Shown: positions 9,545-17,019 of the stretch, piece by piece
Layout of the letters: each line of letters begins with the position of its first letter
Position numbering within the stretch: the stretch's first letter is position 1
NCBI RefSeq assembly: GCF_030733265.1
Contig: NZ_JASHJI010000013.1
Span: 62,001-126,000, forward strand
From: Roseibium sp. MMSF_3412
GTDB taxonomy: Bacteria > Pseudomonadota > Alphaproteobacteria > Rhizobiales > Stappiaceae
Length of the DNA stretch: 64,000 nt
Direction of reading: 5' to 3'
Program-made: the position numbers and the translations under genes
Notes under the pieces: generated by a model
What the model was told of the DNA's origin: nothing
The model's database searches: none
What the model saw: the letters and a program-made list of their open reading frames with translations, nothing else

Positions 9545-9599
9545 TTGGAACGTTCCAATTTGTTGAATGCATAAAACTTGGAACGTTCCAATTTGTCAA
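9545..9599 (-). promoter_or_regulatory. Strong sigma70 promoter with two perfect 14-bp LacI-type operators
   Basis: On the minus strand TTGACA (9599-9594) and TTTTAT (9576-9571) are separated by exactly 17 bases, and that spacer contains the perfect palindrome TTGGAACGTTCCAA (9578-9591). A second identical palindrome (9545-9558) lies downstream of the -10, with centres 33 bp apart (about three helical turns). The identity extends to 19 bases in both copies. This is a textbook repression layout for the Gfo/Idh-led operon. The likely regulator is the LacI protein at 3598-4647, whose own region has related sites. Confidence 0.82.
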
Positions 9600-9726
9600 G
9601 TGAGAAAGCAGGAAAAGTTGCTGTTCTGTTTAGCCGGAGGGTAAAAGATTCAGCGCAAAGGAAGCCCGAAGGCGCGATCGTGCGCCCGGTCCGGGATATG
9701 TGACGCCTGATTGCGGACCAACGATC

Positions 9727-10047
9727 TCAGATTGAGGCGACGGCTTTCAGTGGCAACATCGTCGGCTGCGCGTCCTCTTCCGGCGCCGTTTCCGACAGGA
9801 GCCCTCTGGAAATCACGATGGCGATCGCGTGTTCCCTCGTTTTCGCGCCCAGCTTGCGTCTTGCATTGCGAATATGAAACTCCACCGTGATGGGAGCTAT
9901 TCCGAGGATCGACGCGATCCGTTGTGGCCGCTCACCGACCGCAAGCTGTTGCAGGCACTGGACCTCGCGGCGGGTAAGGTGTTCCAGTTCAAAATCAACC
10001 TTATCCACGTCGAACACATTCCGTCTCCCGCATCGCCCGATTTGCAT
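9727..10047 (-). CDS. Single-domain LuxR/GerE-type DNA-binding protein
   Basis: The protein has 106 residues and is almost only a GerE-type helix-turn-helix (about residues 22-82: LTRREVQCLQQLAVGE through TVEFHIRNARRKLGAKTREHAIAIVISRGLL). No receiver or autoinducer domain precedes it. The ATG at 10047 has AAGGG about five bases upstream. It is divergent from a gene for a LuxR-HTH/hydrolase fusion, so the two may regulate each other. Single-domain LuxR proteins of this kind often modulate larger partners, but no target can be named here. Confidence 0.8.
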   Translation of the reverse strand: MQIGRCGRRNVFDVDKVDFELEHLTRREVQCLQQLAVGERPQRIASILGIAPITVEFHIRNARRKLGAKTREHAIAIVISRGLLSETAPEEDAQPTMLPLKAVASI

Positions 10048-10099
10048 AGCCCTTCATCGCTAGCAGGGCGCTTGCCCTCAGGCATGACCAAATTTGGGT

Positions 10100-11845
10100 A
10101 TGACGTTGATTGCCTTGGCGCAGGCGCTACATTCGACTTGGAAATTGGCGGAATTTTCATCGTCAATTTATGCAGGCAAGGGGCGTCGACGCGGTTTGAG
10201 CGAAACAGGAAAAGGACCGGATCCGCAACGGCTCGACGACATGATTGCGCATGCTTACGGCGCTATTCTTGATCAGGACAAGTTTGACGAATTGATTTAT
10301 CTGGCTGAAGGCAGCCTTTCGGACCCCGGTGCCCGCAAGGAGCTTCTCCGCCGCAAGCGTGATATCGAAGCGCATTTCGAAACAGCGGAACAGTTGTTGT
10401 CGAACCTGCCGAAACCGGTTGTCGAGGCGGATCGCCCGGAGCTGACCATCGGGGCAGATCTGAGGGTGACAAAGGCAAACAGCCTTGCGGAGACCGTATT
10501 GGGAGCAGCGGTGGGTGCATCGCTTGAAGACCTCCCGGTCGACGGCGATGCGCTGCAGCTGCTCCGCGAGGCCGTCGCAGGCCGGTTGGCCGACTGGCCC
10601 GTTATCCGAATGCCGAAACGGGAGACCGGGAAGCATGTTCTCCTGGCTCTGACGAAGACCGAAACAACGTCCGCCGGTGCGGAATGGCGCCTGTCCGGGG
10701 TTGAGAGCCTGTGGCGGCCCGGTGCCAGTCTTGCCATGCAGAGCCTTTACGGACTGACCCCGTCGGAGACGGATGTCCTGTCTCTGCTTGTCGGTGGACA
10801 TTCGCCCTTGGAAATTGCCGAAGCGCGAAACAGGTCCGTCGAGACAGTCCGTCAGCAGATCAAGTCGATGATCATGAAGACGAGATCGCGCGGCACCGGC
10901 GAACTGACCGATCTTGCGAAGGCCGTCGCCGCTTCGTCGAACAGAAGGTCTTCAGGCTTGCACAACGCTGCAGGCTCTGCGCGGTATCAGGTGGAACTCG
11001 CGGACGGTCGCAGGCTTGACTATCTGGAACAGGGGGCGTCCGATGGCCGGACTGTTCTGTTTCTTCACGGGTGTCTTTGCGGAAATCGCATGCCGAATGA
11101 CGCGGCACGCCACTTCGCAGAAAACGGCATCCGGTTTCTGTCCCCGGCACGGCCCTGGCACGGACAGAGCGATGGGCATGACGTTCTGCTGCTCGATCCG
11201 AAGCGCTATGCCCATGATCTGCGCGAGCTGCTCGATCAGCTTGACGTCGACAAGGTCTCGCTGGTCGCGTTTGATGTCGGCAGCATCTTCGCACTTATGT
11301 GCCTTCCGCAGCTTGAAGACCGGGTGTCGGAGCTCCTTTGCGTTTCCGCGCAGCCACCGATGCGATCCTTTCAGGACTTTGCCAGTGCGCCGCCGCAGCA
11401 GAAGCTTTTTGCAATCCTGCCGCGTGTCTCTGTCTCGCTCTTGAGCTACATGGCAAAGATCGGCGACAAGCGACTGAAGCGGGACGGACCGGGCGGCTTT
11501 GCCCAAACCGTGTTTGCAGGGGCCCCCGCCGATCTGGATGCGTGCCAGGATCCGCATCTGCTGGACCTTTTCTGGCAGGGCCACCTCTTCCACGTCGAAA
11601 CGGGATCCGACAGTTTCATAAACGATTGCCGTTTCGTGGCATCGGATTGGGACCGCACGCTGCAACCCGCGAATGTGCCTGTCCATTTCGTTCACGGGAC
11701 CCAGAACCGGTCCATTCGCCCCGAGCGGATCCTGGCCTTTGCCGAACGGATTGAGGCGCGGGTATCGCTGGTCGAAAATGCGGGGCACAGCCTGCCGTTC
11801 AGTCACTGGAAGGAATGGGTGAGATTTCTCGACGGGACCGACTGA
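10100..11845 (+). CDS. LuxR-type HTH fused to an alpha/beta-hydrolase domain
   Basis: The protein has an N-terminal region of about 200 residues without a clear family (possibly PAS-like), a GerE-type HTH near residues 215-275 (LTPSETDVLSLLVGGHSPLEIA, then SVETVRQQIKSMIMKTRS), and an alpha/beta-hydrolase fold from about 295 to the end. The oxyanion segment FLHGCLCG and the histidine loop VENAGHSLP are present. The nucleophile elbow reads AFDVGS, so the nucleophile position is Asp (about 392), as in dehalogenases and epoxide hydrolases. The usual acid position in HGTQN is Asn. This could be a ligand-sensing hydrolase domain controlling DNA binding. Start is uncertain: ATG 10100 is the first ATG, but ATG 10241 (535 residues) is possible, and neither has a good ribosome site. 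Confidence 0.85.
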   Translation: MTLIALAQALHSTWKLAEFSSSIYAGKGRRRGLSETGKGPDPQRLDDMIAHAYGAILDQDKFDELIYLAEGSLSDPGARKELLRRKRDIEAHFETAEQLLSNLPKPVVEADRPELTIGADLRVTKANSLAETVLGAAVGASLEDLPVDGDALQLLREAVAGRLADWPVIRMPKRETGKHVLLALTKTETTSAGAEWRLSGVESLWRPGASLAMQSLYGLTPSETDVLSLLVGGHSPLEIAEARNRSVETVRQQIKSMIMKTRSRGTGELTDLAKAVAASSNRRSSGLHNAAGSARYQVELADGRRLDYLEQGASDGRTVLFLHGCLCGNRMPNDAARHFAENGIRFLSPARPWHGQSDGHDVLLLDPKRYAHDLRELLDQLDVDKVSLVAFDVGSIFALMCLPQLEDRVSELLCVSAQPPMRSFQDFASAPPQQKLFAILPRVSVSLLSYMAKIGDKRLKRDGPGGFAQTVFAGAPADLDACQDPHLLDLFWQGHLFHVETGSDSFINDCRFVASDWDRTLQPANVPVHFVHGTQNRSIRPERILAFAERIEARVSLVENAGHSLPFSHWKEWVRFLDGTD

Positions 11846-11929
11846 CCGCGACCTAATGAAATCGATAGGTGTCTTTGAACTCACCTCCGTGTTCTCCTTG
11901 AGCGTTACCCGTTCCAAGGATGATTTTGG

Positions 11930-13390
11930 ATGTACGCATTTTTTTCCAAGCTGTTTTTTATTTGTTTTTTAATATCTTGTGCCCTGACGCCGCTGAGTGC
12001 GCAGGAACTTTCGCCCGGACGCGCAATGTTCGTTTTCGACGGATCCGGTTCCATGTGGGGACAGATCGACGGGCAGGCGAAAATCGTCACGGCGCGCGAA
12101 ACGCTTGCGCGCGTGGCAACGCAATTGCCGCCGGACCTGGAAGTCGGTCTCGTCGCCTATGGCCACAACCGAAAAGGTGACTGCAACGACATCGAGACGC
12201 TTGTACCGATCGGGCCGGCCGCGACCCGGTCAGGTGCGCTGGTTTCTTCCGTTCAATCCTTGAACCCGAAAGGCAAGACCCCGCTGACGAAGGCCGTCAG
12301 GCGCGCAGCCGATGCATTGCGCTTTCAGGAAGACAAGGCAACCGTCATCCTGATCACCGACGGCATTGAAACCTGCGAGGCCGATCCTTGCGCCGTCGCA
12401 TCGGAGCTGGAAGCGCTGGGAATCGACTTCACGGCGCATGTCATCGGTTTCGGCCTTACGGCGGAAGAAAGCGGGCAGGTTGCCTGCCTTGCAGAAAACA
12501 CCGGCGGGCTTTTCCTGAATGCCGATGACGCAGCAAGCCTCGGTGAAGCGCTTCAGCAAACCGTTGCCCTGGCTCCGGCCCCCGGTCCTGCAGCGCCGGC
12601 CGCCTCGCTTTCCAAGAACCTTTCGGTTTCCGTCAGCCTGGAAGAAGGTGCACCGGCGCTGACAGATGCCGACGGTGTGCGGGTCTTCTGGACCGCCGTG
12701 CTGGAGGGCGGCGGCGAGGAAATCAATCTGCTGGCGTTGCCAAGTTTCAGCGCACGGCTGGAACCGGGCGCCTACCAGCTGACGGCGCGCACCGACAGGG
12801 GCAGTTCGGCATCTGAACGCATCACGGTTTCGGACACGGAAATGACGGAGGTCAATCTGGTTCTGGGAGCCGGACAGCTCGACCTTGCGGCGATCATGGC
12901 CAACCAGGACATCCAGCTGTCCGATGTGGATTATCGCTGGGACATTGAAAACCGGGTCACGGGCGAGACGTTTTCCGCCTATACGCAAAATCTGGTCAAG
13001 GTCGTACCCAGCGGCCAATACCGGGCCAGCCTTGTCATCACGCGGCTGGACAAGATGTCGCCCGGGAGTGTCGACATCGACGTTGTGACCGGAAAAACCG
13101 TTCAGGCCGAGATCATTGCGGCAACCTCGAAAGTCTTGTTTCGCGCCTTCAACCGGGACGGCAGCGAGCTGACAACATTCGATGTCAGGTTCCAGATCTA
13201 CAAGGGCGACAGCACCGAAAACAACGATGAATTCGTTGCCATGCGGATCGGCGGCGATCCGATCCTCTTGCTGCCGGGACGATACGCGGTGCGCGTCGAG
13301 GCCTGGGACAAGAGCAAGCGGGATCCGGTTGTCGAGGTTGTCGAGGTTTCACCGGCAGCGGATCTGACGGTCGACCTGGTGTTCCCATGA
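11930..13390 (+). CDS. Secreted von Willebrand factor A domain protein
   Basis: This 486-residue protein has a Sec signal peptide (to about residue 24, ending PLSA) and a VWA domain at about 28-215. The metal-ion-dependent adhesion site is intact: DGSGS at residues 37-41, a Thr in KTPLTKA, and the acidic ITDGIE strand. Residues 225-486 look beta-rich, with repeated strand-plus-LxPGxYxxxxx patterns (LEPGAYQLTART, VPSGQYRASLVI, LLPGRYAVRVEA) suggesting immunoglobulin-like or carboxypeptidase-regulatory-like modules. It is the first gene of a five-gene unit and overlaps the next start by four bases (ATGA). A cell-envelope assembly or sensing role is inferred. Confidence 0.9.
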   Translation: MYAFFSKLFFICFLISCALTPLSAQELSPGRAMFVFDGSGSMWGQIDGQAKIVTARETLARVATQLPPDLEVGLVAYGHNRKGDCNDIETLVPIGPAATRSGALVSSVQSLNPKGKTPLTKAVRRAADALRFQEDKATVILITDGIETCEADPCAVASELEALGIDFTAHVIGFGLTAEESGQVACLAENTGGLFLNADDAASLGEALQQTVALAPAPGPAAPAASLSKNLSVSVSLEEGAPALTDADGVRVFWTAVLEGGGEEINLLALPSFSARLEPGAYQLTARTDRGSSASERITVSDTEMTEVNLVLGAGQLDLAAIMANQDIQLSDVDYRWDIENRVTGETFSAYTQNLVKVVPSGQYRASLVITRLDKMSPGSVDIDVVTGKTVQAEIIAATSKVLFRAFNRDGSELTTFDVRFQIYKGDSTENNDEFVAMRIGGDPILLLPGRYAVRVEAWDKSKRDPVVEVVEVSPAADLTVDLVFP

Positions 13391-14325
13391 GTGCCCAGGA
13401 TACGTTCTGGGACCCGTTCGAAGCCCGCATCCAGCCCGCCATCGACGCACAACAAGACCGCGTAAATCCCCTGCTGCCGGCTTCGTTCAAGAAGCTGGAA
13501 GTTCCGCTGTTCCTGCTCGCGGTTCCCGGATTTCTGCTGGCCATCTTCAGCGACAGCCTGCGACCCGTGGGGTTCGTCCTCGTGACAATCGGAATGGCGG
13601 GCGGTTTCGCCATCGATCATCTGACGGGCGCGTCAAAGGACAGACTGAACCGTCTGCGCGCAGCTGCGGATGAACTTGGATTTCGGTTCCGGTCGAAAAT
13701 ACCGGACATCCGAATGCTGAAGATCCGTGCGCAGATCCCGGAAGTTTTCAAGCTGCGGGTCGGCGGTTCCATTCCGCTTGTGATCGAAAGCGAAATGTGG
13801 GGCACGGCTGAGAACGGGACCCCGTTGTGGGTCGGGTTGGGTGCCCATTCCTCAACCGCACTATTCGGCGGGCCGAAGCAAAACACCGTACCGGCCGGCG
13901 CAGGTGCCCAGGGCAATGTCCTGATGATGATCGCCGCCTACCGGCTGGATCGCGACACCTCGGTCCGGCTCGTCCTTATGCCTGAAAATCTGAGCGCGGT
14001 CGGTCCGCTTGACCGCGATCTGAAAACCGAAAGCATCGCCTTCAACAATGCCTTCAACATCCGTGTCACCGAGCGGGAAGACCAGGGCCGGCTCGACCAG
14101 CTTTCGGTCGAAACGCTCCAGGTTCTGACGCCTGCGCTCCAGACGACTTTGCTGGATCTTGCGGACAGATACGCGGCACGGGTCATCATCGACAGGGACA
14201 GCGTCTACTTCGCAGGATTTCGCAACCTGCAAACCCTGGACGACGCGACCCTGCATGCCTTTGTGCAGGAAGCCGTGGGCAATTTTTCCGAAGCATCCGT
14301 TTCCTTCAAACACTACGCGGAGTGA
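13387..14325 (+). CDS. DUF3137-like membrane protein
   Basis: The product has 312 residues with a short N-terminal cytoplasmic helix, two adjacent transmembrane segments at about 39-57 and 60-78, and a long soluble remainder. Segments such as DLKTESIAFNNAFNIRVTE, QVLTPALQTTLLDLADRY and VIIDRDSVYFAG fit the DUF3137 family, which often lies beside LemA genes, as here. Function is unknown. The start overlaps the VWA stop, and the LemA gene follows after seven bases. I am fairly sure of the gene, less so of the family name. Confidence 0.8.
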   Translation: MSAQDTFWDPFEARIQPAIDAQQDRVNPLLPASFKKLEVPLFLLAVPGFLLAIFSDSLRPVGFVLVTIGMAGGFAIDHLTGASKDRLNRLRAAADELGFRFRSKIPDIRMLKIRAQIPEVFKLRVGGSIPLVIESEMWGTAENGTPLWVGLGAHSSTALFGGPKQNTVPAGAGAQGNVLMMIAAYRLDRDTSVRLVLMPENLSAVGPLDRDLKTESIAFNNAFNIRVTEREDQGRLDQLSVETLQVLTPALQTTLLDLADRYAARVIIDRDSVYFAGFRNLQTLDDATLHAFVQEAVGNFSEASVSFKHYAE

Positions 14326-14332
14326 TCTCACC

Positions 14333-14941
14333 ATGACTTCTGTCCTGATCCTGATGCTTCTGGTGGCTGTTGTCGTCGGGACCTATGTCCTTTGCTACAA
14401 CTCGCTGATGGCCGCGCGTTTCCGCGTGGACGAAGCCTGGTCAGGCATCACCGTTCAACTCAAGCGGCGGCACGCGCTCGTGCCCAATCTGGTTCAGGCC
14501 GCGCGCACGGCTCTCGGTCACGAACAGGCAATTGTCGACAAGATCATATCGGCACGGGCGGCTGCCCTTGAAGCGATGGCAACCGATCGTCATGCTGATA
14601 TCGCAAAGGCCGAGGCAGGATTGAGCCACGCACTCGGACAGCTTTTCGCCTATTCCGAAGACAACCCGGAAATCACCGCAAACGAGAACCTGGCCCTCTT
14701 GCAAAAGCAGCTTGAGGAAACCGAAGATCAGGTTGCCGCGGCGCGGCGCATCTATAACGGCAATGTCCAGGCCTACAACACCCGGGCCGCCTCGATACCC
14801 TGGAATTTTGTGGCGGGCATCAACGGGCTGAAACCTTCCGAGATGTTCAGTCTGGACGAAGCGGAGATGCAACTTGTGTCGCTGGATCCCTCCGTCGAGG
14901 ACCTGCAACTGGCTGTTCCGCCGCAAAGCGAGAGGACGTGA
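14333..14941 (+). CDS. LemA family protein
   Basis: The 202-residue protein has one N-terminal transmembrane helix (about 3-23) and then the extended helical LemA domain: YNSLMAARFRVDEAWSGITVQLKRRHALVPNLV is diagnostic (family form YNxLV..k..vdea.s.idv.LkrR.dLiPnLv). A longer in-frame extension exists upstream, but the ATG at 14333 just after the preceding stop gives the correct membrane-anchor start. LemA proteins are implicated in envelope functions in several bacteria, without a known activity. It is the third gene of the unit. Confidence 0.93.
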   Translation: MTSVLILMLLVAVVVGTYVLCYNSLMAARFRVDEAWSGITVQLKRRHALVPNLVQAARTALGHEQAIVDKIISARAAALEAMATDRHADIAKAEAGLSHALGQLFAYSEDNPEITANENLALLQKQLEETEDQVAAARRIYNGNVQAYNTRAASIPWNFVAGINGLKPSEMFSLDEAEMQLVSLDPSVEDLQLAVPPQSERT

Positions 14942-14945
14942 TCTG

Positions 14946-16559
14946 ATGAAGCTGGTTTTCCTTGTCGCCGCTTTCATGCTGCTGGCTGTACCGGCAGCCT
15001 CTGCGTCGCCGCAGACCTGTGTCGCCTCGGCACCAAGCGGAAATTCGCTCAGGGTCTATGATGCACCGACGACCAACGGCCCAGTGCTTGGCGGCATCGG
15101 CGTCGGAACTTGCGGCATCAACGTGACCAACCAGTGCGAAGGCACCATGTGTGTCATTGCCTTCCCCGGTCTCAACGGCTGGGTCGACATGCGGCACATT
15201 TCCAACAGTCCGGTTCAGGCACCCGGTCTCATGCCATCGGCAGATGTTCTGGGGACCTATGTCTACGGTGTCACCGGTGGCAGCGGCAAGGTGACGGCTG
15301 CCGGGGTGACGCAACCGACGCCTGTCGATGCGACCGGCACGGTCCGGATCGAAAAATCCTCGCCAACCTCCGCCACCCTCGTCCTGCCGCGCGAAGTGAC
15401 CGATGCTCCGGTGCGTCTTTCGGGGAGCGGCGCAGGACCCTGGACGGGCGGGTTCGGCAGCTGGGGCGGGATGCCAATGAATGTCTCGGTGCGTTTCGAC
15501 GGGCTTGGCAATCCGGCCGCCAACCTTGTTCTGGTTGGTCAGAACCAGATTGCCTCGATGGAGATCACACTGAACCTCGCGGTGCAGACCCTGCCATCTG
15601 CATCAGGGCCTTCAGCCTCCACCCCAGCACCTGCGCCAACCGTCGACGGGGCGGGCAATCCATGCGTGGATCTGGCGCGGATTACCGCAATCATCAACCG
15701 GCAGGCCAGCACGCGGCAGGTTCAGGATATGCGCGGCATTTATGTCATCGCGGGCGTGAGAAGCACAGATGCAACGGGCGATACCGCCGCGTGCCGCAGA
15801 GCGCTGGATCTGATTGCGCAAAATGATGGCCTCTGGAAGCTGGCCGAAAACGGTGGTGTGGGCAGTACCGCAACAGGTGTACCGGTGCCGCGGCCGAGCC
15901 CGAAGGAAACACCGGCTTCCTCCGGGACCGCCCAAACCATCGTGCCGTCGGCAAATGCCCCCGGTATCAGCCCCGCCGCACAAGGAACCTTGCTGGCCGA
16001 AGCCTGTGTGATCCTGCAGCCTTCCGTCAGTCCTTTGTTGCGCGGGGCGTCACGAGAGACACGTGCTGCCGTTCTGAAGATCCTGGCGGTTCAGGGCATT
16101 GTCAGCGTCGCATCGGCGCAGCCGCGGCAATGTGCTTACGTCATGGCGGAGCTGATCGCAGCCGGACTGATCGCAAACGACAACCGGCCCTGGGCATCAC
16201 TGGCGCAAGCCGGTGTGGCTCCGGCGGTCCAGCAAGGCGAGGACCCGGCGACGATGATTGCGGGCGGTGCCGAAATCGGCATCGATCCGAGCGATTTCAT
16301 TCCGGAATTCAACCCGGAAGGTCAGGCTGCACCAAGCGCTTCACCCGCGGTGGCTGGAGGGGCTGAAACAGTTGCCGGTAATCCGTGCATCGAACTTGGA
16401 AACGCGATGATCGTCACGATCCGCCTCGGCTTCGCAGCCGATATCGATGGCTTCGCCGCCATCTTGAAAAAACATCGCGTCGAGACGCTGGACCCGAGCG
16501 GAGCCAGGATCTGCGAGAATGCGCTGGCGGATGCCCGTCAGGCCGGGCTGGTCCGATAA
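14946..16559 (+). CDS. Secreted SH3-like protein with three Cys-pair helical repeats
   Basis: The ATG at 14946 gives 537 residues with a signal peptide to about residue 20 (VPAASA). Residues 22-90 form an SH3b-like module (SLRVYDAPTTNGPVLGGI through LNGWVDMRHI) with four cysteines (25, 56, 64, 69). After a beta-rich middle section come three spaced repeats, each with two cysteines 42-43 residues apart: 240/283, 354/396 and 481/523. The first and third begin GNPC(V/I)(D/E)L. Low-complexity Ala/Pro/Ser linkers join them. Disulphide-stapled helical units in the periplasm are inferred. I do not recognise the repeat family. Confidence 0.85.
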   Translation: MKLVFLVAAFMLLAVPAASASPQTCVASAPSGNSLRVYDAPTTNGPVLGGIGVGTCGINVTNQCEGTMCVIAFPGLNGWVDMRHISNSPVQAPGLMPSADVLGTYVYGVTGGSGKVTAAGVTQPTPVDATGTVRIEKSSPTSATLVLPREVTDAPVRLSGSGAGPWTGGFGSWGGMPMNVSVRFDGLGNPAANLVLVGQNQIASMEITLNLAVQTLPSASGPSASTPAPAPTVDGAGNPCVDLARITAIINRQASTRQVQDMRGIYVIAGVRSTDATGDTAACRRALDLIAQNDGLWKLAENGGVGSTATGVPVPRPSPKETPASSGTAQTIVPSANAPGISPAAQGTLLAEACVILQPSVSPLLRGASRETRAAVLKILAVQGIVSVASAQPRQCAYVMAELIAAGLIANDNRPWASLAQAGVAPAVQQGEDPATMIAGGAEIGIDPSDFIPEFNPEGQAAPSASPAVAGGAETVAGNPCIELGNAMIVTIRLGFAADIDGFAAILKKHRVETLDPSGARICENALADARQAGLVR

Positions 16560-16580
16560 CAACCTGCAGGGAACCGACTG

Positions 16581-16994
16581 ATGACCAGACCTTTTTCGAA
16601 GTTTCCTCTTCTTCTTGCGTGCCTGATTTTGATTGGGCTGGATGTCCCGCCCGTTTCCGCCCAGACCGAAGCTCCTGATCCGGCGGAGGCCGCGGACCTG
16701 CCGGGTTTCGGCGTGTGGGGTCCGGCTTACAGGCTTCGAAACGTGCCGGACGGCATGCGCCTAGTGGTCCGTGCATCGGGCAATCGCAATTCGGCAACCG
16801 TCGGCAGCCTGACACGGTCGGCCAGTGAGGTTCTCGTTCTCAACTGTTTCCCCGAAATCGTGCCGCTTGATTTTGAGGATGCAAGCCGGGAGGCCAAACG
16901 TGAAATGCTCGGTGGCGTGTGGTGCGAGATCGACCACTACGGAATGACAGGCTTCGTTCCGGGCATCTATCTCGATCCGATTCTGGACCGCTGA
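16581..16994 (+). CDS. Small secreted SH3-like protein
   Basis: The product has 137 residues and a signal peptide to about residue 27 (PVSAQ). The mature part (YRLRNVPDGMRLVVRASGN through CEIDHYGMTGFVPGIYLDP) has the pattern of a bacterial SH3b domain, including the terminal G(F/W)V..xYL strand, and two cysteines likely to pair. The ATG has AGGGA about eight bases upstream. It ends the five-gene unit, 21 bases after its larger SH3-like neighbour. It presumably binds peptidoglycan or an envelope partner, which is inferred from fold only. Confidence 0.82.
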   Translation: MTRPFSKFPLLLACLILIGLDVPPVSAQTEAPDPAEAADLPGFGVWGPAYRLRNVPDGMRLVVRASGNRNSATVGSLTRSASEVLVLNCFPEIVPLDFEDASREAKREMLGGVWCEIDHYGMTGFVPGIYLDPILDR

Positions 16995-17019
16995 TTTGCA
17001 CGGGTGACTGGGGCGCGGG

